A stretch of 64,000 nucleotides of DNA. Origin: Vibrio proteolyticus NBRC 13287 (GTDB lineage: Bacteria > Pseudomonadota > Gammaproteobacteria > Enterobacterales > Vibrionaceae). The DNA lies in contig NZ_BATJ01000002.1 of NCBI RefSeq assembly GCF_000467125.1, positions 62,001 to 126,000 of the forward strand. Direction: 5' to 3'. The translations under genes and the position numbers were made by a program. The notes below the pieces were generated by a model. That model did not search any database, was not told where the DNA came from, and saw only the letters and a program-made list of their open reading frames with translations. Shown here in pieces: positions 1 to 9,294 of this stretch. Numbering within the stretch: position 1 is the stretch's first letter; the number at the start of each line of letters is the position of its first letter.

Positions 1-789
1 GAAACACTGAAATCTGGCGACTTGCACCGTTTCTTCGGCGGCGACAAGAGCGCGGGCGTGTTCATGAATGGCTTCTTCCCGGTAATGATGTTTGGTTTAC
101 CAGGTGCAGCACTGGCTATGTATCTGGCCGCGCCAGCTGAAAAACGCAGCCAGGTTGGTGGTGCGTTGTTCTCAGTTGCATTCTGTTCATTCCTGACCGG
201 TATCACTGAGCCTCTGGAATTCATGTTTGTCTTCCTGGCACCAGCTCTGTATGCGATTCATGCTGTGTTCACCGGCCTGTCTCTGGTCGTGGCAAACATG
301 TTCGGTACTCTGCACGGCTTTGGTTTCTCTGCGGGTCTGATCGACTTCATACTGAACTGGGGGCTGGCAACTAAGCCTTGGATTCTGCTGATTATCGGTC
401 TGGGCTTTGGTGCACTGTACTTCTTTACATTCAGCTTCGCGATTCGCGCATTCAACCTGAAATCACCAGGTCGTGAAGACGATGACTCTGAAGTGGTAGC
501 GCCTGCTGGTGACAATACCAAAGGTGACCTGGCACGCCAGTACCTGAAAGCACTGGGTGGTCACGAAAACCTGACTTCCATCGATGCGTGTATCACTCGG
601 CTGCGTCTGACACTGAAAGACCGCTCTGTCGCTGATGAAGATGTGCTGAAAAAGTTGGGTGCCAAAGGGGTAGTGAAGCTGGGTGAAAATAACCTGCAAG
701 TTATCCTTGGCCCACTGGCTGAGATTGTGGCCGGTGAAATGAAAGCCATCGGTGCTAATGAAGATCTGACGGACGTTAAACTGCCGTAA
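1..789 (+). CDS. nagE: PTS N-acetylglucosamine transporter subunit IICB, 3' part
   Basis: The reading frame is open from base 1, so the 5' end lies outside the window. The visible part is the end of the membrane EIIC domain (several hydrophobic helices, with the GITEPLEF motif typical of the glucose/GlcNAc PTS family). A linker follows, then a soluble EIIB domain carrying the phosphocysteine motif ACITRLRL. The protein imports and phosphorylates N-acetylglucosamine at the inner membrane. The E. coli protein has a further EIIA domain after EIIB. Here the frame stops right after EIIB, so phosphate must come from a separate EIIA such as Crr (inference). A strong terminator follows. Assignment to GlcNAc rather than glucose is from overall sequence resemblance. 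Confidence 0.85.
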   Translation, partial: ETLKSGDLHRFFGGDKSAGVFMNGFFPVMMFGLPGAALAMYLAAPAEKRSQVGGALFSVAFCSFLTGITEPLEFMFVFLAPALYAIHAVFTGLSLVVANMFGTLHGFGFSAGLIDFILNWGLATKPWILLIIGLGFGALYFFTFSFAIRAFNLKSPGREDDDSEVVAPAGDNTKGDLARQYLKALGGHENLTSIDACITRLRLTLKDRSVADEDVLKKLGAKGVVKLGENNLQVILGPLAEIVAGEMKAIGANEDLTDVKLP

Positions 790-812
790 TCAAACCGACT
801 GTTTTTGGTGTT

Positions 813-838
813 AAAAGCCTCCTCCGGGAGGCTTTTTT
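813..838 (+). terminator. Rho-independent terminator of nagE
   Basis: AAAGCCTCC and GGAGGCTTT form a GC-rich stem closed by a short loop and followed by a run of T. It starts 24 bases after the nagE stop. Confidence 0.9.
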
Positions 839-1023
839 GTGCTTACAATTTCGACGATTGCACCGTGTTGGTGCCGGAAAGGCAAATATTCTCAAGAAAT
901 TGCGTGTTTATGTTGTGCTGGCAGGCAGAATTGTGGATCATTAACGGTAATTTTCTCTGCCGCGTGACCGCACGCGCAGAGCCTGTTTTTTCTGACAATA
1001 CTAAAATTATTGAGGTGCTATAG

Positions 1024-2694
1024 ATGAGTGAAGCTGAGGCTCGTCCATCGAACTTCATCCGCCAAATCATTGATAAAGATTTAGCGGATGGTACACACAC
1101 AAGTGTGCATACTCGTTTCCCGCCGGAGCCAAACGGCTACCTGCACATAGGTCACGCAAAATCCATTTGCTTGAACTTTGGTATTGCTCAGGACTACCAG
1201 GGCCAGTGTAATCTGCGTTTTGATGACACGAACCCGGAAAAAGAAGACGTCGAATACGTTGAGTCAATTAAGAATGATGTACATTGGTTAGGCTTTGAAT
1301 GGTCAGGTGAGGTGTGTTACTCATCAAACTACTTCGATAAGCTTTACGAGTATGCAGTGGAATTAATTAACAAAGGCTTAGCGTATGTTGAAGAGCTAAG
1401 TCCTGAGCAGATTCGTGAATACCGTGGCACACTGACCCAGCCGGGTAAACCGAGCCCGTACCGTGACCGCAGCGTAGAAGAAAACCTGGCGTTGTTTGAA
1501 AAAATGCGTGACGGTGGCTTTGAAGAAGGTACGGCGTGTCTGCGTGCCAAGATCGACCTGTCATCGTCGTTTATGGTCATGCGTGATCCGGTGCTGTACC
1601 GTGTCCGTTTTGCTCATCACCACCAAACCGGTGACAAGTGGTGCATCTACCCGATGTATGACTTCACTCACTGTATCTCGGATGCACTGGAAGGCATTAC
1701 GCATTCTATCTGTACGCTGGAGTTCCAGGACAACCGCCGTCTCTACGATTGGGTACTGGAAAACATCACGATTGATTGCCGTCCGCGTCAGTACGAGTTC
1801 AGCCGTCTGAATCTTGAGTACACAGTGATGTCAAAGCGTAAACTCAACCAGCTGGTGACCGAGAAATTGGTTGATGGCTGGGACGATCCTCGTATGCCAA
1901 CCATTTCAGGCTTGCGTCGTCGTGGTTTCACGCCAGAGTCGATTCGTGAATTCTGTAAGCGTATTGGTGTGACCAAACAGGACAATATGATCGAAATGGG
2001 CTCTTTGGAGTCCTGCATTCGTGATGATCTGAACGAGAACGCGCCACGTGCAATGGCTGTGCTGGATCCGGTAAAAGTTGTGATTGAGAACTTTGATGAA
2101 GGCAAAGTGGAAAATCTGACGGTCGCCAACCACCCGAACAAACCCGAAATGGGAGAGCGGGAAGTGCCGTTCAGCCGTGAAATCTGGATTGAACGTGAAG
2201 ATTTCCGCGAAGAAGCGAATAAGAAATACAAGCGTCTGGTACTGGGGAAAGAAGTGCGCTTGCGCGGCGCGTATGTGATCAAAGCCGAACGTGTCGAGAA
2301 AGACGCAGAAGGCAACATCACAACGATCTTCTGTACTTATGATGCAGATACGCTTGGCAAAAACCCAGCGGACGGTCGCAAGGTCAAAGGCGTGATTCAC
2401 TGGGTGTCTGCAGACAAAGCGTTGTCGGCAGAAATTCGCCTGTACGATCGCCTGTTCACTGTGCCGAACCCGGCGTCCGCGGATAACTTCGCTGAGACGA
2501 TCAACCCCGACTCACTGATTAAGGTGAACGGGTACGTTGAACCAAGTCTGGCGTCCGCGGAAGCTGAAAAAGGCTATCAGTTCGAACGGATGGGCTACTT
2601 CTGTGTCGATGCAAAAGAGTCGAAACCTGCTGCGTTGGTGTTTAACCGTACCGTTGGACTGCGTGATACATGGGCGAAAATTGAGAACCAGTAA
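1024..2694 (+). CDS. glnS: Glutaminyl-tRNA synthetase
   Basis: Class I aminoacyl-tRNA synthetase that charges tRNA-Gln with glutamine in the cytoplasm. The ATP-binding HIGH motif is at residues 41-44 (PNGYLHIGH). The second signature appears as VMSKRKL near residues 268-274, the usual GlnRS form of KMSKS. The C-terminal half is the two-barrel anticodon-binding region. The 556-aa length matches the bacterial enzyme (E. coli 554). It is monocistronic: 185 bases separate its start from the nagE terminator region and its own terminator lies just downstream. Confidence 0.98.
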   Translation: MSEAEARPSNFIRQIIDKDLADGTHTSVHTRFPPEPNGYLHIGHAKSICLNFGIAQDYQGQCNLRFDDTNPEKEDVEYVESIKNDVHWLGFEWSGEVCYSSNYFDKLYEYAVELINKGLAYVEELSPEQIREYRGTLTQPGKPSPYRDRSVEENLALFEKMRDGGFEEGTACLRAKIDLSSSFMVMRDPVLYRVRFAHHHQTGDKWCIYPMYDFTHCISDALEGITHSICTLEFQDNRRLYDWVLENITIDCRPRQYEFSRLNLEYTVMSKRKLNQLVTEKLVDGWDDPRMPTISGLRRRGFTPESIREFCKRIGVTKQDNMIEMGSLESCIRDDLNENAPRAMAVLDPVKVVIENFDEGKVENLTVANHPNKPEMGEREVPFSREIWIEREDFREEANKKYKRLVLGKEVRLRGAYVIKAERVEKDAEGNITTIFCTYDADTLGKNPADGRKVKGVIHWVSADKALSAEIRLYDRLFTVPNPASADNFAETINPDSLIKVNGYVEPSLASAEAEKGYQFERMGYFCVDAKESKPAALVFNRTVGLRDTWAKIENQ

Positions 2695-2711
2695 TCACGA
2701 GTGATGAAGAG

Positions 2712-2738
2712 AAAAAGCCGGCAATCGCCGGCTTTTTT
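2712..2738 (+). terminator. Rho-independent terminator of glnS
   Basis: AAAGCCGGC, AATC loop, GCCGGCTTT, then a T run. It lies 18 bases after the glnS stop. Confidence 0.92.
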
Positions 2739-2763
2739 ATATTGGGTTGATCTTTTCAGAGCC

Positions 2764-2787
2764 AAAAAAATCAGTCTTTAAGGACTG
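2764..2787 (-). terminator. Probable terminator of fur
   Basis: On the minus strand CAGTC, a six-base loop and GACTG are followed by ATTTTTTT, 17 bases past the fur stop. The stem is short but the T run is strong. Confidence 0.65.
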
Positions 2788-2803
2788 GCTTTTTAAATTT
2801 CGA

Positions 2804-3253
2804 TTACTTTTTTGGCTTGTGGGCGTCCGGGTTGTCTTTGCAAGCCCCGTCGGCACATTTACCGTACAAGTACAGACTGTGATTGGTCAGAATGACGTTG
2901 TATTGCTCAGCAATTTCTTTCTGACGTTGTTCAATCAGGTCATCTGAGAATTCGATCACTTCGCCACAGTCGAGACAAACCAGGTGATCATGGTGGTGCT
3001 GAGTCGACAGTTCAAAAACGGATTTGCCGCCTTCAAAGTGGTGACGGGTAACAATACCTGCATCATCAAACTGGTTAAGGACACGGTATACGGTAGCCAA
3101 GCCAATTTCTTCACCTAAGTCGATCAGCTTCTTGTAAAGCTCTTCTGCACTGATGTGCTGACATTCTGGCTGCTGTAATACTTCTAAAATTTTCAGTCGC
3201 GGAAGGGTAACTTTTAGACCAGCATCCTTTAACGCTTGGTTGTTATCTGACAT
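2804..3253 (-). CDS. fur: Ferric uptake regulator Fur
   Basis: Iron-responsive dimeric repressor of iron uptake genes. It has an N-terminal winged-helix domain (about residues 1-80) and a C-terminal metal/dimerisation domain with the histidine cluster HHHDH (86-90) and the C93-x2-C96 pair. The 149-aa length is that of gammaproteobacterial Fur. I start at the ATG at 3253, giving MSDNNQALKDAG, because AGGAAAG sits just upstream; an upstream in-frame start at 3307 has no such support. Transcribed alone on the minus strand, convergent with glnS. One perfect Fur box is present in this window, before the gene at 21367-21804. I found no convincing Fur box in fur's own leader. Confidence 0.98.
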   Translation of the reverse strand: MSDNNQALKDAGLKVTLPRLKILEVLQQPECQHISAEELYKKLIDLGEEIGLATVYRVLNQFDDAGIVTRHHFEGGKSVFELSTQHHHDHLVCLDCGEVIEFSDDLIEQRQKEIAEQYNVILTNHSLYLYGKCADGACKDNPDAHKPKK

Positions 3254-3393
3254 ATACTTTCCTGTTGATGATCTGCAGCAATTAACAGAATTCAATATTA
3301 TTAGCATTATAGGGTAGTAGCCCTAAACAATAAACCACGAACTTCAAAGGGTTACTAGGAAAATTTTGTAAAGGCGTGTAATGTCACTGATAA

Positions 3394-3410
3394 TGCTGAT
3401 CTGACCAGTT
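3394..3410 (+). promoter_or_regulatory. FadR-like operator upstream of the DUF4442 gene
   Basis: The 17-mer TGCTGATCTGACCAGTT matches the E. coli FadR consensus (AACTGGTCnGACCAGTT) at 13 of 16 specified bases; the GACCAGTT half is perfect. It lies 51 bases before the DUF4442 start. Binding is inferred from sequence only. A separate 6-4-6 inverted repeat, GTTACA-ATTG-TGTAAC (3408-3423), overlaps its right edge. Confidence 0.4.
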
Positions 3411-3461
3411 ACAATTGTGTAACATGTTAACGAAACACAGTTCAGTATCAGGGATAAGAGC

Positions 3462-3968
3462 ATGAACAAATCACTGGCAAGAATTTATAAGCCGGGCCTG
3501 GTCAAATTTGCCCTCAATGTCTGGCCACCTTTCTGGGGTTCCGGGATCCGGATTTTGTCCATCAGCGACGATTTTCGTCAAGTCAGCATGAAACTCAAGT
3601 TACGCTGGTGGAACAAAAATGCCAATCGTACCCAGTATGGCGGCAGTATTTTTTCACTGACCGATCCGGTCTATTCATTGATGTTGATGGGTATTCTTGG
3701 AGAGCAGTATTATGTGTGGGACAAAGATGCCAGCATCAATTTCATCAAGCCGGGCCAGTCTGATCTGTACGCAGAATTCAATGTGACAGAAGCGAAACTG
3801 AACGAGATTCTTCAGCAGACGGCGTGCGGCGAGAAAAGCTTTCCGGAGTTTATTATCCACGTTAAAGATCGGCAGGGGCAGGTAGTCGCGGAAGTGCAGC
3901 GTCGTCTTTATGTGAGAAAGAAACCGCAATACCGCGAAGTGGATACCGAGCAACCATTAACCGAGTAA
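3462..3968 (+). CDS. DUF4442 hotdog-fold protein (possible acyl-CoA thioesterase relative)
   Basis: A 168-aa cytoplasmic protein resembling the DUF4442 family, which adopts the hotdog fold of acyl-CoA thioesterases and dehydratases. The part resembling the family core runs roughly from residue 25 to 150 and is rich in aromatic residues (VWPPFWGSGIRI, KLRWWNKNANRTQYGG). The segment GGSIFSLTDPVYSLMLMGIL is the expected long hydrophobic hotdog helix. No catalytic residues can be assigned with confidence. It stands alone between fur (divergent) and smrB (convergent). A FadR-like site upstream hints at a link to fatty-acid metabolism, which fits the fold but is unproven. The start is the ATG at 3462; AGGGATAAG lies just before it. 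Confidence 0.75.
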   Translation: MNKSLARIYKPGLVKFALNVWPPFWGSGIRILSISDDFRQVSMKLKLRWWNKNANRTQYGGSIFSLTDPVYSLMLMGILGEQYYVWDKDASINFIKPGQSDLYAEFNVTEAKLNEILQQTACGEKSFPEFIIHVKDRQGQVVAEVQRRLYVRKKPQYREVDTEQPLTE

Positions 3969-3996
3969 CACGCAGGCAGTGCATCCGCACTGCCGA

Positions 3997-4527
3997 CTAT
4001 TTTTCAGGGATGGACAACAGGATCAGCAGTGCACCGTCACCACCAAATTCCAGTGGTGCCTGATGAAAGGCCATGACGTCGGGATGCTGGGCAAGCCACA
4101 ACGGGGTTTTTTGTTTCAGGACATGTTTGCCTATCCCGTGCTGGACACAAGCACAGTGCACTTCATTCTTTACGCAATACGCGATCATCGCACCAAGTTC
4201 ACGTTTTGCTTCTGCCTGCGTCATGCCATGCATATCGAGAAACACATCCGGTACGTACACACCACGTCTTAGCCGCTTAACCTCATACTGAGAAACATCA
4301 TCTCGGGCGTAGCGGGTCGGACCGTCTTCGCTGAGCAAAGGGACAAACTCGTCTGAGAAGTAGAATTCGGTATCGCTGGCTTCACGGCTAAAGCGGGTAA
4401 TTTGTTTTTGCTTAGCGTTTCTGTTTGGCTGCTGGATTATGGTATCCTGACGCAACTTTTTTACGCCCTGTACTGCGTCCCGAAAAAGGGCGAAATCGTC
4501 GTCGATATCGGTGTCTTTTTTGCTCAT
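3997..4527 (-). CDS. smrB: Ribosome rescue endonuclease SmrB
   Basis: Smr-domain protein. In E. coli, SmrB is recruited to collided ribosomes and cleaves the mRNA between them. The charged N-terminal half (about residues 1-85) precedes the Smr domain, which shows LDMHG (97-101) and HGIGKH (130-135). These match the family's LDLHG and HGxG signatures, with Met replacing Leu in the first. The 176-aa length is typical. It is divergent from prmB across a 62-base gap, the same neighbour arrangement as in Enterobacteriaceae (smrB/yfcN next to prmB). Confidence 0.93.
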   Translation of the reverse strand: MSKKDTDIDDDFALFRDAVQGVKKLRQDTIIQQPNRNAKQKQITRFSREASDTEFYFSDEFVPLLSEDGPTRYARDDVSQYEVKRLRRGVYVPDVFLDMHGMTQAEAKRELGAMIAYCVKNEVHCACVQHGIGKHVLKQKTPLWLAQHPDVMAFHQAPLEFGGDGALLILLSIPEK

Positions 4528-4589
4528 CTGGGTTCAAAACGATTGATCAATTGCAATTGGCAGTATTGTAGCGCTTTTCGGAGGCAATT

Positions 4590-5522
4590 TTGGATAAGAT
4601 TTTTGTAGAAGAAGCCGTATCTGAGCTTCATACCCTTCAAGATATGATTCGTTGGACAGTCAGCCGCTTTAATGCCGCTAATCTGTTTTACGGTCATGGT
4701 ACGGATAATGCTTGGGATGAAGCAGTGCAGTTGATTCTGCCTACCCTGTATTTGCCTATTGATGTACCGCCACATGTCCTGAATTCTCGTCTGACCAGCA
4801 GCGAACGTCTGCGTGTGGTGGAACGTGTCGTCAAGCGAATTAATGAACGCACGCCGACCGCATACCTGACCAATAAAGCCTGGTTCTGTGGCCTGGAGTT
4901 TTTCGTCGATGAACGAGTACTGGTGCCGCGTTCACCGATTGGTGAATTAATTCAGAATCAGTTCCAGCCTTGGTTAATTGAAGAGCCACTGCGGATCATG
5001 GACTTGTGTACCGGTAGTGGGTGTATTGCGATCGCGTGTGCACACGCTTTCCCGGAAGCCGAAGTGGATGCGATTGATATCTCAGTGGATGCGTTGCAGG
5101 TGGCAGAGCAGAACATTCAGGACCACGGTATGGAACAACAGGTCTTCCCGATTCGTTCGGACCTGTTCAGGGACTTGCCAAAAGAACGTTACAATCTGAT
5201 CGTCTCTAATCCGCCATATGTGGATGAAGAGGACATGAACAGCCTGCCGGATGAGTTTACCCATGAGCCGGAACTGGGTCTGGCAGCGGGCACCGACGGT
5301 CTGAAACTGGTACGCCGTATCCTGGCTAACGCACCGGATTACCTGACCGATGACGGTATTCTGATCTGTGAAGTGGGCAATTCTATGATCCATATGATGG
5401 AGCAGTACGCTCACATCCCGTTCACCTGGATTGAATTTGAAAACGGCGGTCATGGGGTCTTCATGCTGACCCGACAACAATTGCTCGATTGTGCGAGTGA
5501 CTTCTCTTTGTACAAAGACTGA
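4590..5522 (+). CDS. prmB: 50S ribosomal protein L3 glutamine N5-methyltransferase
   Basis: SAM-dependent methyltransferase that modifies a glutamine of ribosomal protein L3. It has the SAM-binding loop [10 protein letters not shown] (about 137-146) and the N5-glutamine methyltransferase signature NPPY at 207-210. The 310-aa length equals that of the family. The start is a TTG at 4590: a clear GGAGG sits six bases upstream and no ATG is available there. Its close relative PrmC acts on release factors, but the N-terminal region ([18 protein letters not shown]) and the adjacent aroC support PrmB. Confidence 0.95.
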   Translation: MDKIFVEEAVSELHTLQDMIRWTVSRFNAANLFYGHGTDNAWDEAVQLILPTLYLPIDVPPHVLNSRLTSSERLRVVERVVKRINERTPTAYLTNKAWFCGLEFFVDERVLVPRSPIGELIQNQFQPWLIEEPLRIMDLCTGSGCIAIACAHAFPEAEVDAIDISVDALQVAEQNIQDHGMEQQVFPIRSDLFRDLPKERYNLIVSNPPYVDEEDMNSLPDEFTHEPELGLAAGTDGLKLVRRILANAPDYLTDDGILICEVGNSMIHMMEQYAHIPFTWIEFENGGHGVFMLTRQQLLDCASDFSLYKD

Positions 5523-5537
5523 TTCGCGAATGAAACT

Positions 5538-5571
5538 GAAAACGCCGGGGTAATGACTCCGGCGTTTTTTT
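5538..5571 (+). terminator. Rho-independent terminator of prmB
   Basis: AAAACGCCGG and CCGGCGTTTT form the stem, followed by more T. It lies 15 bases past prmB, so aroC is transcribed separately or by readthrough. Confidence 0.9.
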
Positions 5572-5715
5572 ATTCGTTCAATAAATTCGAAATAGTTGCC
5601 GGAGAGGGGTTTACATCAAAACGTAATAAAGACACTATGAAATCACGAACAACAGACAGTAAACCTGGTGGTTGCTGCAAAATCAGGCGGCAATGGCCAG
5701 ATACATGAGGAAGTA

Positions 5716-6801
5716 ATGGCAGGAAACAGTATCGGACAACATTTCCGGGTAACTACGTTCGGAGAGAGTCACGGTATCGCACTGGGATGTATCGTCGATG
5801 GGTGCCCACCGGGGCTGGAAATCAGTGAAGCCGACATTCAGATCGACCTGGATCGCCGTCGTCCTGGCACGTCACGTTATACGACTCAGCGTCGTGAACC
5901 GGACGAAGTCAAAATTCTTTCTGGCGTGTTCGAAGGGCAAACGACCGGAACGTCCATTGGCTTGTTGATTGAAAACACCGATCAACGCTCGAAAGATTAT
6001 TCGGACATTAAAGATAAATTCCGTCCGGGTCACGCAGATTATACCTACCACCAAAAGTATGGCATTCGTGATTATCGCGGAGGCGGCCGTTCGTCTGCGC
6101 GTGAAACTGCCATGCGTGTTGCGGCAGGTGCAATTGCGAAAAAATACCTAAAACAGACCTTTGGTGTGGAAATTCGCGCCTACCTGTCACAAATGGGGGA
6201 TGTCTCGATCGACAAAGTCGATTGGGATGAAATTGAGAACAATGCCTTTTTCTGTCCGGATGTGGATAAGGTGGATGCGTTTGATCAGTTGATCCGCGAT
6301 CTGAAAAAGCAGGGCGATTCGATTGGCGCTAAGATTCAGGTTGTTGCCACGCAGGTGCCTGTCGGCTTAGGTGAACCGGTGTTTGATCGTCTTGATGCGG
6401 ACATCGCGCATGCGCTAATGAGCATCAACGCTGTCAAAGGGGTTGAGATTGGCGATGGTTTTGACGTGGTGAGTCAGAAAGGCAGTCAACACCGTGACAG
6501 CCTGACACCTCAAGGATTTACCAGTAACCACGCCGGTGGGATTCTGGGTGGAATCTCTACAGGACAGGACATCGTCGCCAACATTGCGCTGAAGCCAACT
6601 TCCAGCATTACCGTACCCGGTGAAACCATTACGCGAAGCGGGGAAAGTACCGAACTGATCACCAAAGGGCGTCATGATCCGTGTGTGGGTATCCGAGCTG
6701 TGCCTATCGCTGAGGCTATGCTGGCGATTGTTCTGATGGATCATTTACTGCGTCATCGTGGCCAGAATCTGGGCGTCAACACCGAGACCCCAGTGATTTA
6801 A
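5716..6801 (+). CDS. aroC: Chorismate synthase
   Basis: Seventh enzyme of the shikimate pathway. It converts EPSP to chorismate using reduced FMN. Family signatures are [14 protein letters not shown] near the N-terminus, [25 protein letters not shown] and [11 protein letters not shown] near the C-terminus. The ATG at 5716 gives the standard 361-aa protein starting [10 protein letters not shown], with GAGGAAG just upstream. The in-frame codon at 5668 would add 16 unconserved residues and is rejected. It shares a bidirectional terminator with gltA. Confidence 0.98.
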   Translation: MAGNSIGQHFRVTTFGESHGIALGCIVDGCPPGLEISEADIQIDLDRRRPGTSRYTTQRREPDEVKILSGVFEGQTTGTSIGLLIENTDQRSKDYSDIKDKFRPGHADYTYHQKYGIRDYRGGGRSSARETAMRVAAGAIAKKYLKQTFGVEIRAYLSQMGDVSIDKVDWDEIENNAFFCPDVDKVDAFDQLIRDLKKQGDSIGAKIQVVATQVPVGLGEPVFDRLDADIAHALMSINAVKGVEIGDGFDVVSQKGSQHRDSLTPQGFTSNHAGGILGGISTGQDIVANIALKPTSSITVPGETITRSGESTELITKGRHDPCVGIRAVPIAEAMLAIVLMDHLLRHRGQNLGVNTETPVI

Positions 6802-6831
6802 CCGCCCCGGGCCGGTCAAAAACAGCAAATG

Positions 6832-6861
6832 AAAAGAGCGAGTAAATACTCGCTCTTTTTG
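6832..6861. terminator. Bidirectional terminator between aroC and gltA
   Basis: AAAAGAGCGAGTA, two bases, TACTCGCTCTTTT: a perfect 13-bp stem with A and T tracts on the two sides. It sits 30 bases past the aroC stop and 14 bases past the gltA stop. Confidence 0.92.
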
Positions 6862-6875
6862 TGTTGGCTTGACGA

Positions 6876-8165
6876 TTATTCGCGTTCGTACAACGGTTTG
6901 AAATCACGCAGTTTCTGGCCAGTGTACAACTGACGCGGACGACCAATACGGTTGTGCGGATCACTGTGCATTTCATTCCAGTGAGCAATCCAACCAATGG
7001 TCCGTGACATAGCGAAGATCACGGTAAACATTGAGATTGGAATACCAATCGCTTTCAGAATAAGACCAGAGTAGAAGTCGACATTCGGGTACAGCTTCTT
7101 CTCGACAAAGTATTCGTCTGACAGCGCGATGCGCTCCAGCTCCATTGCCACATCAAGCAGCGGATCGCTGATGTTCAGCTCTTTCAACACGTCGTGACAG
7201 GCTTCACGCATAACTGTCGCACGTGGGTCATAGTTCTTGTAAACACGGTGACCAAAGCCCATCAAACGGAAAGGATCGTCTTTGTCTTTCGCTTTCTCAA
7301 TGTATTCTGGGATGTTGTCGACGCTACCGATCTCTTCCAGCATACGCAGACATGCTTCGTTTGCACCGCCATGAGCAGGCCCCCACAGAGATGCGATGCC
7401 CGCAGCGATACACGCAAATGGGTTAGCACCTGATGAACCAGCCAGACGTACGGTTGACGTGGAGGCATTCTGTTCATGATCCGCGTGCAGGGTAAAGATT
7501 TTATCCATTGCACGAGCAACCACAGGGTTTACTTCGTACTCCTCACATGGGTTGGCGAACATCATGTGCAGGAAGTTTTCCGCGTAGCTCAAATCGTTAC
7601 GTGGGTAGATAAATGGCTGACCGATGGAGTATTTGTAACACATCGCAGCCAGAGTCGGCATTTTAGACAACAAACGATAAGCCGCGATTTCACGGTGTTC
7701 ATCATTATTAATGTCTAAAGAGTCATGGTAGAAGGCGGCCAAAGCTCCAACCACACCACACATAACGGCCATAGGGTGAGCATCGCGACGGAAACCGTGG
7801 AAGAAACTCGCAATTTGCTCATGGACCATAGTGTGACGCGTTACTGTTGTTTTGAACGCTTCGTATTGCTCACGTGTAGGGGCTTCACCATAAAGAAGGA
7901 TATAACATACTTCTAAGTAATCAGCGTTATTGGCTAATTGATCGATTGGGTAACCGCGGTGTAGCAGCACACCTTTTGCGCCATCGATGTAAGTGATTTG
8001 AGATTCACAGGATGCAGTGGCAAGAAAACCAGGGTCAAAAGTAAAGTAACCATTTGAGCCTAGAGTACGAACGTCGATTACCTGAGGACCAAGAGTCCCG
8101 TCCATAATCGGCAGTTCGATTGGCGCTTTCCCCTCAATATGAAGGGTCGCTTTCTTATCTGCCAT
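6876..8165 (-). CDS. gltA: Citrate synthase (type II)
   Basis: Condenses acetyl-CoA and oxaloacetate to citrate, the entry step of the TCA cycle. The 429-aa length, the N-terminal domain beginning [15 protein letters not shown] and the conserved [13 protein letters not shown] segment identify the NADH-sensitive hexameric gammaproteobacterial type. The catalytic aspartate lies in the segment NVDFYSGL. An AAAGGAG ribosome-binding site precedes the ATG at 8165. It is divergent from sdhC across 395 bases, as in other gammaproteobacteria, which suggests shared control of TCA genes. Confidence 0.98.
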   Translation of the reverse strand: MADKKATLHIEGKAPIELPIMDGTLGPQVIDVRTLGSNGYFTFDPGFLATASCESQITYIDGAKGVLLHRGYPIDQLANNADYLEVCYILLYGEAPTREQYEAFKTTVTRHTMVHEQIASFFHGFRRDAHPMAVMCGVVGALAAFYHDSLDINNDEHREIAAYRLLSKMPTLAAMCYKYSIGQPFIYPRNDLSYAENFLHMMFANPCEEYEVNPVVARAMDKIFTLHADHEQNASTSTVRLAGSSGANPFACIAAGIASLWGPAHGGANEACLRMLEEIGSVDNIPEYIEKAKDKDDPFRLMGFGHRVYKNYDPRATVMREACHDVLKELNISDPLLDVAMELERIALSDEYFVEKKLYPNVDFYSGLILKAIGIPISMFTVIFAMSRTIGWIAHWNEMHSDPHNRIGRPRQLYTGQKLRDFKPLYERE

Positions 8166-8560
8166 AACAATCTCCTTTGTTTATTATTTAATCCGTCCAG
8201 GATGTTTGTGTGTCATTTTTGTACGTGTGTTCGTTAACAAAGTCAATTTTTCTCCTCCGACTTGTGCACTTGTTATGATTTTTTATAGGTCCATAGTTAA
8301 AAATCTGTTCTGTGTAGCAAAAATTGTTACATCAATTGTATTAGAATGTTGCCAGCCGTAAGATGGCGCAGTAAATTTTGGGGAAAACCTTATAAATTCA
8401 AGGCTCGAAACAAGAGTGAGGTGACGTTTCTAGTCTTGTTGTTAACAAAAGTTTTACATTTTAATCCTTGTTTGCTACGAGAATTTGTTAAACAGATGTT
8501 AACTTTTGTGGGTTTGAAGCCAAATTTTCGTTCATAACTATAAATGCTCAATGGAGCTGA
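8166..8560. promoter_or_regulatory. gltA-sdhC divergent control region
   Basis: A 395-base AT-rich gap that must hold both promoters. GTTAAC-type elements recur on both sides (near 8231 and 8441). One direct repeat close to sdhC matches an ArcA site and is listed separately. I could not place unambiguous -35/-10 boxes. Confidence 0.6.
8486..8502 (+). promoter_or_regulatory. Putative ArcA-P binding site upstream of sdhC
   Basis: Two exact copies of TGTTAA start 11 bases apart (8486 and 8497), the spacing of the direct repeats known for ArcA sites. It lies about 60 bases before sdhC. ArcA represses sdh in E. coli. Binding here is inferred. Confidence 0.5.
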
Positions 8561-8953
8561 GTGAGCAAGCCCGTGAAAGAAAGAAAGTCAAGACCTGTTA
8601 ATTTAGATTTGCAGACCATTCGCTTTCCGATCACAGCAATCGCTTCCATCCTGCATCGTGTGTCCGGGGTGATTACGTTTGTTGCTATCGGAATTTTGCT
8701 TTGGTTATTATCCATTTCCTTGTCCTCCCCAGTTGGCTTTATGCAAGCCAGCGATATCGTCGGTGGTTTCTTCGTTAAGTTTATCCTCTGGGGTATTCTG
8801 ACCGCACTGGCTTATCACATTGCCGGTGGTATTCGTCACTTGCTGATGGATCTCGGATATTTCGAAGAACTTGAATCTGGTGCCATGAGCGCCAAAGTCG
8901 CATTCGGCGCCACTGCCGTGTTGTCTCTTCTGGCGGGGGTACTGGTATGGTAA
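8561..8953 (+). CDS. sdhC: Succinate dehydrogenase cytochrome b556 subunit
   Basis: One of two membrane anchors of complex II. It has three hydrophobic segments and the conserved HRVSG motif after the first amphipathic stretch. H86, in AYHIAGGIRH, corresponds to the haem b ligand of E. coli SdhC. The start is a GTG at 8561 with GGAG seven bases upstream. The 130-aa length fits. It overlaps sdhD by seven bases, so the two are probably translationally coupled. Confidence 0.96.
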   Translation: MSKPVKERKSRPVNLDLQTIRFPITAIASILHRVSGVITFVAIGILLWLLSISLSSPVGFMQASDIVGGFFVKFILWGILTALAYHIAGGIRHLLMDLGYFEELESGAMSAKVAFGATAVLSLLAGVLVW

Positions 8954-9294
8954 AACATGTTTCTTCATTTGGTCGTAATGGCGTGCACGATTATCTGCTA
9001 ATCCGTGCAACTGCAATCATTATGACGCTATACACTATTTACCTAGTAAGCTTCATTGCTTTCTCTGGTGATATCTCTTACGTATCTTGGACCCAATTCT
9101 TTGGTGGCACGTTTACGAAAACGTTCACCATGCTTGCTTTGGTTTCTATCCTGATTCACGCGTGGATCGGGTTATGGCAAGTACTGACAGACTACATCAA
9201 GCCGACGGCACTGCGTGCTGGATTGCAGCTTGGTGTGATTGCCGTGCTGTTAGGATATTTCTTCTCTGGTCTGTTTATTTTGTGGGGTGCGTAA
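8947..9294 (+). CDS. sdhD: Succinate dehydrogenase membrane anchor subunit
   Basis: Second anchor of complex II, with three transmembrane segments. H71 and Y83 occupy the positions of the haem-ligand histidine and the ubiquinone-site tyrosine of E. coli SdhD (IHAWIGLWQVLTDY). The 115-aa length is standard. It overlaps the end of sdhC and its stop codon directly abuts the GTG of sdhA. Confidence 0.96.
   Translation: MVKHVSSFGRNGVHDYLLIRATAIIMTLYTIYLVSFIAFSGDISYVSWTQFFGGTFTKTFTMLALVSILIHAWIGLWQVLTDYIKPTALRAGLQLGVIAVLLGYFFSGLFILWGA

Noticed and set aside
3254..3320. Fur autoregulation box in the fur leader
   Set aside because: ATTATTAGCATTATA only partly resembles the consensus and lacks symmetry, unlike the perfect box at 21838.
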